NCBI GenBank assembly: GCA_900078375.1
Contig: FLQS01000011.1
Location: 1-64,000, forward strand
Origin: an uncultured Mycobacterium sp.
Lineage (GTDB): Bacteria > Actinomycetota > Actinomycetes > Mycobacteriales > Mycobacteriaceae
Reading direction: 5' to 3'
DNA length: 64,000 nt
Within the stretch, counting starts at the first letter, position 1, and each line of letters opens with the position of its first letter. The position numbers and the translations under genes are program-made. Below the pieces are notes generated by a model. That model was not told the DNA's origin. It saw only the letters and a list, made by a program, of their open reading frames with translations, and searched no databases. Below are positions 1 through 7,677 of the stretch, piece after piece.

Positions 1-92
1 GCGGCGATCCAGCGGCGGATGGTCTGCTCGTGCACGCCGATGTGGTCAGCTGCACCAGCGATTGTGGTCCAAGTGCGACGTTGTGTGTGCAT
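1..92 (-). CDS. Excisionase-like helix-turn-helix protein, N-terminus only
   Basis: Reading leftwards from an ATG at 92-90, the frame is open to the window edge and encodes about 30 residues, including a helix-turn-helix of the MerR/excisionase kind (AADHIGVHEQTIRRWIA). This family binds DNA next to integrases and sets the direction of recombination. The gene lies downstream of the integrase on the same strand, with a palindrome between them, which fits an int-xis order. The C-terminus is outside the window, so a phage or plasmid repressor is also possible. No clear Shine-Dalgarno sequence precedes the ATG. Confidence 0.6.
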   Translation of the reverse strand, partial: MHTQRRTWTTIAGAADHIGVHEQTIRRWIA

Positions 93-143
93 GGAGAGAA
101 AAGTACACCTGTTGTCGCACAAGTATTTTGCACATAAAAAGTC

Positions 144-162
144 ATTACTACGAAGTAGTAAT
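144..162. promoter_or_regulatory. Perfect palindrome upstream of the excisionase-like gene
   Basis: ATTACTAC, then GAA, then GTAGTAAT: 8-bp perfect arms with a 3-nt centre, in an AT-rich 60-bp stretch inside very GC-rich DNA. It lies about 50 bp upstream of the HTH gene start and just past the integrase stop. It is a plausible operator for the HTH protein or an element repressor. The arm sequence is unlike the 24-bp operator found from 1.6 kb onwards. Confidence 0.55.
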
Positions 163-186
163 CGCACTGCTCCCCTGCGGCTTGGG

Positions 187-1326
187 CTATGCCTCTGGCG
201 TGTCGCTTGCACCGTTCGACTGCTGCGCCAGCTGCGACAGCGCGGCAGCCACTTCGGCGTCCCGACCGCCTGCTACCTGCTGATAGATCAACGATGCCCG
301 CGCGGTGCTGTGACCAAGCCGCTGCATCGTCTCCACCAGGTTGCCGACCCGAGCCGCTTGGGTTCCGGCGAAGTGGCGCAGGTCGTGCACCCGTACGCCG
401 TCGACGCCGATCTCGGCCTGCGCGTCGGTGAAGTAGTCGCGGAAGACCCGGTCGTTGAGGTGGCAGCCGCCCTGGGCTGCCGGAAACAGTTGGGCGTCAG
501 CGTCTTCGGCGACATGGGTGTTGAGATGATGCTTGAGCTCTTCCCGAATGTGTGGCGGCACAACGACTGTGCGGCCTTTGCCCGACTTCGGCATATCGAT
601 GTTGCACGCTCCCGACCGGTGGGTGGCACCGCGGGCAATGCTCAGTACCGAGCAGTCCGAGCTGACGTCGCGACGGCGCAGCTCGACCAGCTCGCCCCAG
701 CGCGGGCCACACCATGCGGCCAGCAGGACCGCCATCCGTAAGCGCTCGGGCATCGCCTCGGCCAGCTGGGCCAGCCGTTGGGGCTCAAGCACTTTGGCCT
801 GACGCTTAGTCGCACTGTGCATGGCCTTTGGGATGTTGCACGGATTCGACTGCAGCAGCCCGTCAGACACCGCGGTCCCGCACACGGCATGCAGGAACTG
901 GTAGGCATGCGCGCGGGCCGTGGGCTTGGCCTTGTCGAATCCCGCGTGCCACGTGCGCACAGCCTCTGGTGTGAGCTGGCCCAGCGGCACTGGCCCGAGC
1001 ATCGACTCCTTGAGCCGCGCCACGTGCGCCTCATACCCGGCTTTGGTCCGCGGCTTGAGGTTGCGCTGCTCGACCCAGGTCGCGGCGAACGAGGCGACCG
1101 TTACGCCCTGGGCCTTCTTGTGCGCTGCCCGCTGCGCTGGTGGCGTCCAACTACCCCACTCGACCAGGCGGCGCTCGTCAGCCAGCCAGCGCTCGCCGTC
1201 CATCTTGTGGCCGAATGTGGTGGGTGCCCGGTGCCGAACGCAGTCGGGACCGATGTAGCTAGCCTGCCAGCGTGTGCCCTGCTGCCGCAGCCAGCCCCAG
1301 CCCCGTCTGCCTCTAGTCCCCGCCAT
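187..1326 (-). CDS. int: Tyrosine recombinase (phage-type integrase)
   Basis: Site-specific recombinase that joins the att sites of an integrative element and a tRNA gene. The 379-residue protein has an N-terminal Arg/Trp-rich arm-binding region (about 1-60), a SAM-like core-binding domain (about 75-165) and a C-terminal catalytic domain. The catalytic set is visible: Arg209 in GPRWGEL, Lys near 248-250, HDLRH at 314-318, His339 in LGHS and nucleophile Tyr349 in SLIYQ. Length is normal for mycobacteriophage-type integrases and nothing is missing. The ATG at 1326 has no strong ribosome-binding site. Upstream lie inverted repeats and a tRNA-derived att core, the usual int-att arrangement, so the enzyme is probably functional. 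Confidence 0.92.
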   Translation of the reverse strand: MAGTRGRRGWGWLRQQGTRWQASYIGPDCVRHRAPTTFGHKMDGERWLADERRLVEWGSWTPPAQRAAHKKAQGVTVASFAATWVEQRNLKPRTKAGYEAHVARLKESMLGPVPLGQLTPEAVRTWHAGFDKAKPTARAHAYQFLHAVCGTAVSDGLLQSNPCNIPKAMHSATKRQAKVLEPQRLAQLAEAMPERLRMAVLLAAWCGPRWGELVELRRRDVSSDCSVLSIARGATHRSGACNIDMPKSGKGRTVVVPPHIREELKHHLNTHVAEDADAQLFPAAQGGCHLNDRVFRDYFTDAQAEIGVDGVRVHDLRHFAGTQAARVGNLVETMQRLGHSTARASLIYQQVAGGRDAEVAAALSQLAQQSNGASDTPEA

Positions 1327-1372
1327 GGCCAGCTACCACCCTCCGCAAGCTATCTGCTCACTATCCGTATGC

Positions 1373-1447
1373 GTATTTATGCTCACCGAAGCTAACTCGT
1401 GCACTGTAGAGATGTCTACAGTCACTGCAGGTCAGAGGCATAAATAC
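1373..1447. repeat. Widely spaced inverted repeat between int and the att core
   Basis: GTATTTATGC at 1373-1382 and its exact reverse complement GCATAAATAC at 1438-1447 flank 55 bp of DNA in the gap between the integrase start and the tRNA-derived core. Paired sites of this size beside an att core are typical of integrase arm-type or excisionase binding sites. The role is inferred from position only. The 402-bp gap 1327-1728 also holds the palindrome at 1403-1422, the tRNA fragment, the terminator and the first 24-bp operator; no gene is visible in it. Confidence 0.55.
1403..1422. repeat. 20-bp palindrome inside the att arm region
   Basis: ACTGTAGA, GATG, TCTACAGT: perfect 8-bp arms with a 4-nt centre, nested between the two halves of the wider inverted repeat. 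It could be an operator for the integrase promoter, since int starts 77 bp away and reads leftwards, or a further recombination accessory site. Confidence 0.5.
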
Positions 1448-1456
1448 TCAGGTAGA

Positions 1457-1507
1457 GGGTAGCTCAGCAATCGCGGCAACGGCTAATTCGAATCCTGCCG
1501 GGGGCAC
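1457..1507 (+). other. Truncated tRNA 3' end; probable attachment-site junction
   Basis: Positions 1487-1507 read as a tRNA T-loop (TTCGAAT), the 3' side of a T-stem (CCTGC), the 3' acceptor strand (CGGGGGC) and discriminator A. The matching 5' acceptor strand is absent, so this is not a whole tRNA. A D-arm-like GGGTAGCTCAGC at 1457-1468 lies too close to belong to an intact gene. A tRNA 3' fragment followed by an intrinsic terminator and next to an integrase is what remains at one end of an element integrated into a tRNA. The intact tRNA would then lie at the other end, left of the window. Amino-acid identity cannot be assigned. Confidence 0.6.
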
Positions 1508-1533
1508 TCTGTGATGTTGCAAGACATCGGAAT

Positions 1534-1566
1534 AGCTCTGAACCTACTTTCGGTTCAGAGCTTTTT
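1534..1566 (+). terminator. Intrinsic terminator downstream of the tRNA fragment
   Basis: A perfect 11-bp stem (AGCTCTGAACC with GGTTCAGAGCT) and a 7-nt loop are followed by TTTTT. This is a classical rho-independent terminator, uncommon in mycobacteria except after tRNA and rRNA genes. It supports the reading that the fragment just upstream is the 3' end of a tRNA locus. Confidence 0.85.
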
Positions 1567-1668
1567 CCGTTTGGGGCCTTTGGGGGCGCCGGTGGGTTGG
1601 TAGTCCCTGGTGGGGTCGAGGGTGAAGTCTCGCGGTGTGCCTAACCTCTCCCCTCCGAGAGGCGCTAA

Positions 1669-1692
1669 TATAGAGGAGTAATATCATTTAAA
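1669..1692. promoter_or_regulatory. 24-bp operator, copy 1 (upstream of the truncated haemoglobin gene)
   Basis: Left arm TATAGAGGA is perfect, the spacer is GTAATA, and the right arm TCATTTAAA matches six of nine positions of the ideal TCCTCTATA. Same length and register as the copies at 2241, 3650 and 7678. It lies 37 bp before the GTG start of the globin gene, and TAATAT within it could serve as a -10 box. A small GC-rich hairpin (1645-1662) precedes it. Confidence 0.65.
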
Positions 1693-1728
1693 TAGCTCGG
1701 CGGTAAGGGGTAGAAAGATGCTCGTCAC

Positions 1729-2166
1729 GTGGAGGCCCTAGCGACTCCGCCGGCTCGGGTGGATTTGGCCAATCGCGGCGACGTGGAGGCGTTGCTGCGG
1801 TGTTTCTACGGCCAGGTCCTCGTTGATGACATCCTTGCCGAGCCATTCGCGGAAATCCGAATGACCGGCCTCGAATCGCATCTTCCGGTCATGTGCGACT
1901 TTTGGCAGACCGTCCTGTTCCGCGCGGGACTCTATGCGGGCAGCGCGGTGCGCGCTCATCAGCCCGTCCATGATCGGCATGCGCTGACCGCCCGTCACTT
2001 CTTGCGCTGGCTCACGCTGTGGAACAGCACCATCGACCAGATGTATCGGGGCCCAATCGCCGAACACGCGAAGATCCAAGCGACCAGAATCGCGCGCGCG
2101 ATGCATCGCAGGTTAACCGGGAATGACTCGGATGAACTTGATGTCCTTGTCCGACAGCAAATTTGA
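1729..2166 (+). CDS. Truncated haemoglobin, group III-like
   Basis: Small haem protein of 145 residues that probably binds O2 or NO in the cytosol. The group III pattern is visible: CDFWQTVLF at about 56-64, then HFLRWLTLWNSTID at about 90-103, then the C-terminal helix region Q-A-T-R-I-A-R-A-M. Group III globins accompany nitrosative-stress responses in other bacteria; exact ligand chemistry cannot be read here. The start is a GTG with only a weak, distant AAGGGG upstream, so a few residues are uncertain. The 24-bp operator copy 1 lies directly upstream and a VOC gene follows, with its own operator copy. It is one of two globins in the island, the other being trHbN at 4217. Confidence 0.78.
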   Translation: MEALATPPARVDLANRGDVEALLRCFYGQVLVDDILAEPFAEIRMTGLESHLPVMCDFWQTVLFRAGLYAGSAVRAHQPVHDRHALTARHFLRWLTLWNSTIDQMYRGPIAEHAKIQATRIARAMHRRLTGNDSDELDVLVRQQI

Positions 2167-2240
2167 TCGGCAATTCGGCAGGCCGCCGGTCAGAGATCCC
2201 CCATCTCCGGCCTCTTCTGTCGCAAGCCCGCATCGAGTAT

Positions 2241-2264
2241 TATAGAGGAATGCGATCCTCTATA
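2241..2264. promoter_or_regulatory. 24-bp operator, copy 2 (perfect palindrome)
   Basis: TATAGAGGA, ATGCGA, TCCTCTATA: both 9-bp arms are perfect. It sits 12 bp before the chosen start of the VOC gene and in the gap after the globin gene. It is the cleanest copy and defines the consensus used for the others. Confidence 0.75.
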
Positions 2265-2276
2265 TCGGAGCGGGTC

Positions 2277-2780
2277 ATGATGGCGGAACCGGACCGTCAG
2301 CCTCCACTCGCGCCGGCTAGCGGGGGCACCGCCACAGTGGCGTCATCACTGGTGATGGTCTCCGACTTGGCCCGATCGGTCAGCTTCTACTGCGATGTAT
2401 TCTCTTGCCGGGTCGCCCTGCACGAGCGGGACACCGCGCTGCTGTTGACACCCGGCGGTTTTCAGATCTATCTGCGCTCGAACGGACCGTCCCGGCGGCC
2501 ACGTGTCGGCGCCACCGGTGTCCAATTCCTCATGTGGGCCACCGACAGCCAGGCAGAATTGCTGCGGATATCGCAGCGCCTGTTCGCCTACGATGTGGCG
2601 ACCTTCTCCTACACCGAGAATGAGGTGGCCTTCGTCGAGGGATGCGACCCGGATGGCGGAAGGGTCATCGTTGCCTATCCCAGTCCGAGCCAGCTGCCGC
2701 GCGACGTGATCGCTTCCCGACTGCGCGGACGGCTCCGCTCCCTTCGACAGCGCCTCGGCGGCGGGGTTCTTGCGGAGTAG
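2277..2780 (+). CDS. VOC (glyoxalase/dioxygenase-fold) protein
   Basis: A 167-residue protein with a vicinal-oxygen-chelate fold: ASSLVMVSDLARSVSFYCDVF at the first beta-alpha unit, then LLLTPGGFQIYL, and FVEGCDPDGGRVIVAYP near residue 130. Families with this fold are thiol-dependent lyases, dioxygenases or drug-binding proteins, and the substrate cannot be told. The tail after the VOC domain is Arg-rich. The start is ATG 2277 (or 2280), because GGAG lies just upstream and the 24-bp operator copy 2 ends 12 bp before it; longer readings would translate the operator. It is convergent with the regulator at 2834, with about 50 bp between them. Confidence 0.72.
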   Translation: MMAEPDRQPPLAPASGGTATVASSLVMVSDLARSVSFYCDVFSCRVALHERDTALLLTPGGFQIYLRSNGPSRRPRVGATGVQFLMWATDSQAELLRISQRLFAYDVATFSYTENEVAFVEGCDPDGGRVIVAYPSPSQLPRDVIASRLRGRLRSLRQRLGGGVLAE

Positions 2781-2833
2781 GAGTTGCGACGTTCGAGCAC
2801 TTCATCATTGGTCTCCAGGCGAACCGACCTCGA

Positions 2834-3646
2834 TCACGTTGCCGTTCGCGAGGCAGCCATCCTGGCGATACACAGTTCGGATTCGACGAACGGCTCGAGC
2901 CTGCCCGACAAGGCCGAGTCTTCGTCGTCTGGATGCCTACCCGCGGCCGCGGCATGATCGAGCAGGCCCTGCAGCAACCCCAGGTGTAGGCCGCAACCCA
3001 CCTCGGGGTGGGCACGGGCCAAATCCCGCACTGGGCAGGCGTGCAGCCGAATGACCCGCTCCTGCCCGAGCACCTGCTCGCTGTCAGCCGACAGCGATGC
3101 CGATGGTTCTGATTCAGCGGCTAGCTCGGGGTCAAACCCCATCCGGTTGAAGACCTCAGTGGCGAGCACTGCTCCTCGATCCAACGGGTCACCCCTCTGT
3201 GCCGCGTCCGAATCATCCTGGAGCGCAACGGCTTCGCCATGAGAAGCCGCGATCCGGCCGGCCCACTGCCGCCCAGCACGCTGGGCACGGCGAGCGCGGG
3301 TTTGCACCGTCGCTCCCAGCTCCATCGCCAGGATCTCGGCGAGTATCCGATAGTCCAGGCGCTCCTCGACGGCGCGGTATCCGGTGCGGGGACGACCCAC
3401 ACCGTCCCGGTTCATCCGGGTGCGCTCAATCGCTCCCTCGTCGCACAACGCGTCTAGGTGGAAACGCACGGTGGTCACGTGCAATTTGAGGCGTGAAGTG
3501 ATCTCGACCGCATCAATCGGGCCGCCGTGCTCCCGCACCATCCGAAGTACTCGTTCACGTTGCCGGTTGCGCGGCAGGCGATCTCGACGCCCGCGCGGAC
3601 CAGCCTCAGTGTGTGTTTCCTCGTCCACCCAGACCTTACCTTTCAC
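2834..3646 (-). CDS. Three-cysteine winged-helix regulator, SufR-like (COG2345 type)
   Basis: Probable transcription factor of 270 residues. An N-terminal winged helix (about 27-95, with RLKLHVTTVRFHLDALC) binds DNA. The C-terminal domain carries Cys204, Cys218 and Cys259 in HACPVRDLA, VGCGLHLGLLQG and VESELCIARM, the arrangement expected for an iron-sulfur sensor; SufR-type relatives bind such clusters. The start is a GTG; an overlapping ATG at 3648 stops at once. A copy of the 24-bp operator ends 4 bp upstream of that start, so autoregulation is likely and this protein is the best candidate to read the operators of the island. A second protein with the same Cys spacing is encoded at 10530. 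The signal sensed (Fe-S state or NO) is inferred. Confidence 0.75.
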   Translation of the reverse strand: MKGKVWVDEETHTEAGPRGRRDRLPRNRQRERVLRMVREHGGPIDAVEITSRLKLHVTTVRFHLDALCDEGAIERTRMNRDGVGRPRTGYRAVEERLDYRILAEILAMELGATVQTRARRAQRAGRQWAGRIAASHGEAVALQDDSDAAQRGDPLDRGAVLATEVFNRMGFDPELAAESEPSASLSADSEQVLGQERVIRLHACPVRDLARAHPEVGCGLHLGLLQGLLDHAAAAGRHPDDEDSALSGRLEPFVESELCIARMAASRTAT

Positions 3647-3649
3647 ATG

Positions 3650-3673
3650 TTTAACGGATACACTTCCTCTATA
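3650..3673. promoter_or_regulatory. 24-bp operator, copy 3 (regulator / DUF488 divergent promoter)
   Basis: On the minus strand: TATAGAGGA, spacer AGTGTA, then TCCGTTAAA, which matches six of nine positions of the ideal right arm. With its upstream flank, the minus strand reads GCTAATATAGAGGA, identical over 14 bases to copy 1. It lies 4 bp from the regulator start and 47 bp from the DUF488 start, so one protein could control both directions. A partial extra half-site (CTAGAGG) lies at about 3687-3693. Confidence 0.65.
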
Positions 3674-3720
3674 TTAGCGGAATAGCCTCTAGATCCAGAC
3701 GCCCATAGAAGAGGCGACCA

Positions 3721-4080
3721 ATGGGAAACACCCCCGCGGTGCAGGTGCGCCGTGTGTATGACCATCGAGTGCGCGGCGACGGCACCCGGGTGCTGGTGGA
3801 CCGGATCTGGCCGCGCGGGATGACCAAGGAAAAAGCGGATCTGGACGAATGGTGCAAGCAGATCGCGCCGTCAACTGAGCTGCGCAAGTGGTACAACCAC
3901 GCTCCGGAACGGTTCGAGGAGTTCACTCGCCGCTATCAGCGGGAGTTGACCGAACCCGCGCGGGCCGAAGCCCTGACGCATCTACGCCACCTCGCAGAAG
4001 CACGAACACTGACGCTGCTGACGGCGAGCAAGGCCGTCGACATCAGCGAGGCCGCCGTGCTTGCCGCGGTGCTGCGCTGA
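3721..4080 (+). CDS. DUF488 family protein
   Basis: A 119-residue cytosolic protein of the DUF488 (YeaO-like) family. The family hallmarks are present: VRRVYDHRV, then GTRVLVDRIWPRGMTKEKADLDEW near residues 22-45, then ELRKWYNHAPERFEEFTRRY. Biochemical function is not established; relatives often sit beside globin and stress genes. ATG 3721 has GAGG seven bases upstream. It is transcribed divergently from the three-Cys regulator, with operator copy 3 between them, so it probably belongs to the same regulon. trHbN follows on the same strand after a 136-bp gap. Confidence 0.85.
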   Translation: MGNTPAVQVRRVYDHRVRGDGTRVLVDRIWPRGMTKEKADLDEWCKQIAPSTELRKWYNHAPERFEEFTRRYQRELTEPARAEALTHLRHLAEARTLTLLTASKAVDISEAAVLAAVLR

Positions 4081-4163
4081 CGTGGGCCCAACCCGGAGAG
4101 GATCGCTCGGGTCTCGGTACCTCACCGCGGCATCTGGCTGCATGTGAGGTGATCTTTGCCCCG

Positions 4164-4209
4164 GAGGTACACACGGGCAATGGATCGGCAATGGCCTGCG
4201 TGTTACCTC
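4164..4209 (+). promoter_or_regulatory. Stem-loop in the trHbN leader
   Basis: GAGGTACACACG at 4164-4175 can pair with CGTGTTACCTC at 4199-4209 to give 11 base pairs with one bulged C and a 23-nt loop, ending 7 bases before the glbN start. The trHbN start has no good ribosome-binding site, so folding here could affect translation. An out-of-frame ATG at 4180 preceded by GGAGG lies within it. Regulatory role is inferred. Confidence 0.35.
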
Positions 4210-4216
4210 GGTGGCC

Positions 4217-4582
4217 ATGACCAGCATCTACGAACAGATCGGTGGGGCCGAGGCGATCGAGACCGTCGTCGAGGACTTCTACGTACGCATACTGGCCGAC
4301 GCACAGTTGGCGGGCTTCTTCACCGGAACGAACATGTCCCGGCTGAAGGGCAAGCAGGCGGAGTTCTTCGGCGCCGCACTCGGGGGGCCCGAACCATACA
4401 CTGGCGCTCCGATGCGTCAGGTCCACCAGGGACGGGGGATCACCGTGCACCACTTCAACCTGGTCGCACGTCACCTCGCCGACAGCCTGGCGGCGGCCGG
4501 GGTGCCGGACGGGGTCGTCAGCCAGATCATCGCCGCGGTTGCCCCACTGGCCGACGACATCGCCACCGCCCGCAGCGCGTGA
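4217..4582 (+). CDS. glbN: Truncated haemoglobin group I (trHbN), NO dioxygenase
   Basis: Haem protein of 121 residues that in M. tuberculosis oxidises nitric oxide to nitrate. Recognisable landmarks include [10 protein letters not shown] with the B10 Tyr, [29 protein letters not shown] and the proximal-His block [14 protein letters not shown]. Similarity to the M. tuberculosis protein is strong throughout. The protein starts [10 protein letters not shown] and therefore lacks the charged pre-A extension of the M. tuberculosis protein, which is reported to matter for fast NO turnover. ATG 4217 is preferred over GTG 4211 by homology. Convergent with the aconitase gene. With the group III-like globin it gives the island two gas-binding proteins. 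Confidence 0.93.
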   Translation: MTSIYEQIGGAEAIETVVEDFYVRILADAQLAGFFTGTNMSRLKGKQAEFFGAALGGPEPYTGAPMRQVHQGRGITVHHFNLVARHLADSLAAAGVPDGVVSQIIAAVAPLADDIATARSA

Positions 4583-4646
4583 ACGGCGCGGGCAACGTCG
4601 ATCGGCCTTGGTGAGGATCTTCCCCTCGTGCCCGCTCGCGTGCCCG

Positions 4647-7454
4647 TCAGGCTTGGCTTGCGAGTAGTTGCCGCAGGACGTATTGCAGGATGCCCCCGTG
4701 CCGGTAGTAGGCCGCCTCGGCGGGGGTGTCGACGCGCACGGTGGCGACGAATTCGGTGTTCTGCCCGTCCTGTTCGGCGCGGACGGTGACCTCGCTCGGC
4801 AACGGTGCGGCGGGGTCGGCGCCCTCGAGTCCGGTGATCGAGTACACCTCCTCGCCGGTCAGTCCCAGGCTTTCCCTCGAAGTGCCCGGCGCGAATTGCA
4901 GGGGTAGAACTCCCATGCCGATGAGGTTCGAGCGGTGGATCCGCTCGAAGGAGGTGGCCAGGACCGCCCTCACCCCGAGCAGCAGGGTGCCTTTCGCCGC
5001 CCAGTCCCGCGAGGACCCCGAGCCGTACTCTGCGCCGGCCAGAATGATCAGCGGCACCCCGTCCGCGGCATACGCGGTGGACGCGTCGAAGATGCTCATC
5101 TGCTCGCCGCCGGGTAGATGCCGGGTGACGCCGCCCTCGGTGCCGGGAGCGAGGAGGTTGCGGAGCCGGATATTTGCGAACGTGCCCCGAATCATCACCT
5201 CGTGGTTGCCACGGCGGGAGCCATAGGAGTTGAATTCGCCCCGCGCGACCCCGTGCCCGCTCAGGTAGTTCCCGGCGGGGCCATCGGCCTTGATCGCACC
5301 GGCCGGCGAAATATGGTCCGTTGTGACCGAATCACCCAGCACTGCAAGCACTCTCGCTCCAGTGATGTCGCGGACGGGGTCCGGCTCTCGGCGCATCCCG
5401 TCGAAGTACGGGGGACGGCGGATGTAGGTGGAGGCGTCGTCCCAGTCGAAGATCTGCCCGGCAGCGACGTCAAGGCTCCGCCACTGGTCATCGCCGACGA
5501 GCACGTCGGCGTAGCCGCGGGTGAACATCTCCGCCCGCACGCACTCGTCGATCACCTCCTTGACCTCCTGGGTGCTGGGCCAGATATCGCGCAGATACAC
5601 CGGCTGGCCGGAGACGTCGGTACCAAGCGGATCGTTCAGCAGGTCGGTGAGCATGGTGCCGGTCAGCGCGTAGGCGATCACCAGGGGCGGGGAGGCCAGG
5701 AAATTCATTTTGCACTCGGGATGAATGCGGCCCTCGAAGTTCCGGTTACCCGACAGTACCGAGCACACCGTCAGGTCGTGTCCCGTCACGGCCGCACTGA
5801 CCTGCGGGATCAGCGGTCCGGAATTGCCGATACAGGTGGTGCAGCCGTAGCCGACCAAAGAAAACCCGAGCCGCTCCAGGTACTGGGTCAGGCCTGCCCG
5901 GTCGTAGTAGTCGGTGACGACTCGCGAGCCCGGCGCGAGCGTCGTTTTCACCCAAGGTTTTCGGGACAGGCCGCGCTCGACGGCCTTCTTGGCCAGTAGG
6001 CCCGCGCCGATCATCACCGACGGGTTGGAGGTGTTGGTGCACGAGGTGATCGCCGCGATCACCACATGCCCGTCGCCGATTGCCGCACGGGTGCCGTCGT
6101 CGAGGGTGACCGACACCGAGTCCGACGACAACTCGTGGTGCTGGCCACAGCCGCACGGCGAGACCGGGACGTCACCCTTGCGGTTGTGATCGATGGCGAC
6201 GGGGTCACTGGCCGGGAACGATTCGCTCAACGCCTCATCCAGCCCGGCTGCCTGCACCACCGACCGAGGGCCACCGGCGAGCAGCGAACCGACCGCATGC
6301 GATGCCACCGACAGCGGAATACGGTCCTGAGGTCGTTTCGGCCCGGCGATCGAGGGTTCCACATCGGTGAGGTCCAGTTCCAGACGCTGACTGTAGACCG
6401 GCTCGTCGTCCGGGTCATGCCACAGGCCCTGTTCCTTGGCGTACGCCTCCACCAGCCGTATCTGGGATTCGGTGCGCCCGGTCAGCCGCAGATAGGTCAG
6501 GGTCTCCGCATCGATCGGGAAGATCGCGCAGGTGGCCCCGTATTCAGGACTCATATTGCCCAGCGTGGCCCGGTTCGCCAGCGGCACATTCGCCACGCCG
6601 GGGCCGTAGAAGTCCACAAACTTACCGACCACCCCCGTCTGGCGCAGCAGTTCAGCGACCGTGAGCACCAGATCCGTCGCGGTGGTGCCCTCGCGCAGTT
6701 CCCCGGTGAGCTTGAGACCGAGCACCTGCGGGATCAGCATGCTCATCGGCTGCCCGAGCATGGCCGCCTCGGCCTCGATGCCGCCGACCCCCCAACCAAG
6801 CACACCGAGCCCGTTGACCATCGGGGTGTGCGAGTCGGTGCCGACGAGCGTGTCCGGATAGGCCTGCGCGCCGTCTGGGCCCGCGCGGGTGAACACCACC
6901 CGGGCCAGATACTCAAGATTGACCTGATGACAAATTCCGGTGTCGGGCGGAACCACCAGGAAATCGTCGAACGCCTGCTGGGCCCACCGCAGCAGCTGGT
7001 AGCGCTCCCGGTTACGGCTGAACTCCAGGCCAGCATTGACAGCGAACGCGTCGGAACGGTCGAACACATCCGCGATCACCGAGTGATCGATCACCAACTC
7101 CGTGGGGATCAGCGGGTTGATCGTCGCCGCGTCGCCGCCGAGCGCCGTCATCGCATCACGCATCGCAACCAGATCGACCACGCACGGAACGCCCGTGAAA
7201 TCCTGCATCAACACCCTGGCAGGGGTGAACTGGATCTCGGTTCGGCTCTGCCGCACGGGATCCCACGCGGCCAACGCCGCCACCTGTTCGCCGGTGACCA
7301 GACGGCCGTCCTCATTGCGCACCAAATTCTCCAGCAGCACCCGCAGGCTGTAGGGCAGCCGGTGGGAGGTCTGCACCCGGTCCAGACGAAAGATCTCGTA
7401 GCTTTCGTCATCGACAACGAGCCGATCACGAGCTCCGAAACTGTTGCGGCTCAC
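4647..7454 (-). CDS. acn: Aconitate hydratase (AcnA type), stress-island copy
   Basis: Interconverts citrate and isocitrate in the TCA cycle using a [4Fe-4S] cluster. The 935-residue length is normal. Cluster ligands are Cys472 in SCTNTSNP and Cys538/Cys541 in [21 protein letters not shown] and [13 protein letters not shown] are also present. The family start is MSKNSFGARD-like, which fixes GTG 7454 ([10 protein letters not shown]); the longer frame to 7670 only reads through the leader. The linker contains an extra CGCGQHH at about 434-440, possibly metal-binding. The gene is preceded by a coupled leader ORF and 24-bp operator copy 4. Setting among NO and Fe-S genes suggests a stress-induced second aconitase, but whether the genome has another copy is not visible. 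Confidence 0.93.
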   Translation of the reverse strand: MSRNSFGARDRLVVDDESYEIFRLDRVQTSHRLPYSLRVLLENLVRNEDGRLVTGEQVAALAAWDPVRQSRTEIQFTPARVLMQDFTGVPCVVDLVAMRDAMTALGGDAATINPLIPTELVIDHSVIADVFDRSDAFAVNAGLEFSRNRERYQLLRWAQQAFDDFLVVPPDTGICHQVNLEYLARVVFTRAGPDGAQAYPDTLVGTDSHTPMVNGLGVLGWGVGGIEAEAAMLGQPMSMLIPQVLGLKLTGELREGTTATDLVLTVAELLRQTGVVGKFVDFYGPGVANVPLANRATLGNMSPEYGATCAIFPIDAETLTYLRLTGRTESQIRLVEAYAKEQGLWHDPDDEPVYSQRLELDLTDVEPSIAGPKRPQDRIPLSVASHAVGSLLAGGPRSVVQAAGLDEALSESFPASDPVAIDHNRKGDVPVSPCGCGQHHELSSDSVSVTLDDGTRAAIGDGHVVIAAITSCTNTSNPSVMIGAGLLAKKAVERGLSRKPWVKTTLAPGSRVVTDYYDRAGLTQYLERLGFSLVGYGCTTCIGNSGPLIPQVSAAVTGHDLTVCSVLSGNRNFEGRIHPECKMNFLASPPLVIAYALTGTMLTDLLNDPLGTDVSGQPVYLRDIWPSTQEVKEVIDECVRAEMFTRGYADVLVGDDQWRSLDVAAGQIFDWDDASTYIRRPPYFDGMRREPDPVRDITGARVLAVLGDSVTTDHISPAGAIKADGPAGNYLSGHGVARGEFNSYGSRRGNHEVMIRGTFANIRLRNLLAPGTEGGVTRHLPGGEQMSIFDASTAYAADGVPLIILAGAEYGSGSSRDWAAKGTLLLGVRAVLATSFERIHRSNLIGMGVLPLQFAPGTSRESLGLTGEEVYSITGLEGADPAAPLPSEVTVRAEQDGQNTEFVATVRVDTPAEAAYYRHGGILQYVLRQLLASQA

Positions 7455-7585
7455 GACGGCGCGCCATCCGCGCGTGGGGTGTGAGGGCAGGCGTGGATTT
7501 GATCCATTGCGTGGATGTCGGGCGCAAAGGCCTTTCGGCGAGCCGACATCCACGGTGTTACCGGCTGATACAGCGACTCGGACAT
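7451..7585 (-). CDS. 44-codon leader ORF coupled to the aconitase gene
   Basis: Between operator copy 4 and acn lies an ATG (7585) with GGAGG placed ideally upstream. It opens a 44-residue frame ([17 protein letters not shown]... ending DGAPS) whose TGA overlaps the GTG of acn in the arrangement GTGA. No family is recognised; the peptide has one Cys and several His and Pro. A 12-bp inverted repeat lies inside it. acn has no separate good ribosome-binding site, so the leader probably drives acn translation by coupling, or senses something as it is translated. Evidence is structural only. Confidence 0.55.
   Translation of the reverse strand: MSESLYQPVTPWMSARRKAFAPDIHAMDQIHACPHTPRADGAPS
7510..7554 (-). 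promoter_or_regulatory. Stem-loop inside the acn leader ORF
   Basis: CGTGGATGTCGG (7510-7521) and CCGACATCCACG (7543-7554) form a perfect 12-bp stem around a 21-nt loop that contains the self-complementary AAAGGCCTTT. It occupies the middle of the leader ORF, about 56 bases before the acn start. Candidate site for an RNA-binding protein or for ribosome-controlled folding. Confidence 0.55.
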
Positions 7586-7677
7586 AGCGCGCCTCCACTC
7601 TGCGGTGCCAGGCCGTGGCGGTGCTCGTCGCGCCCGCGGCGCTGGCCTCACTGAGCCACTCTACTCGCAACGGGCAA

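Noticed and set aside
1441-1509. A complete tRNA gene
   Set aside because: The T-loop and 3' acceptor are present but no 5' acceptor strand or anticodon arm can be formed; only a fragment is supported.
2163-2276. N-terminal extension of the VOC protein from the TTG at 2163
   Set aside because: It would translate the perfect operator palindrome and overlaps the globin stop; ATG 2277 has a good ribosome-binding site.
6066-7484. 472-residue plus-strand ORF opposite acn
   Set aside because: Arg/His-rich antisense frame typical of GC-rich coding DNA, with no domain.
4647-7670. Aconitase of 1007 residues starting at 7670
   Set aside because: The extra 72 residues have no aconitase homology and read through the leader ORF; the family N-terminus begins at GTG 7454.
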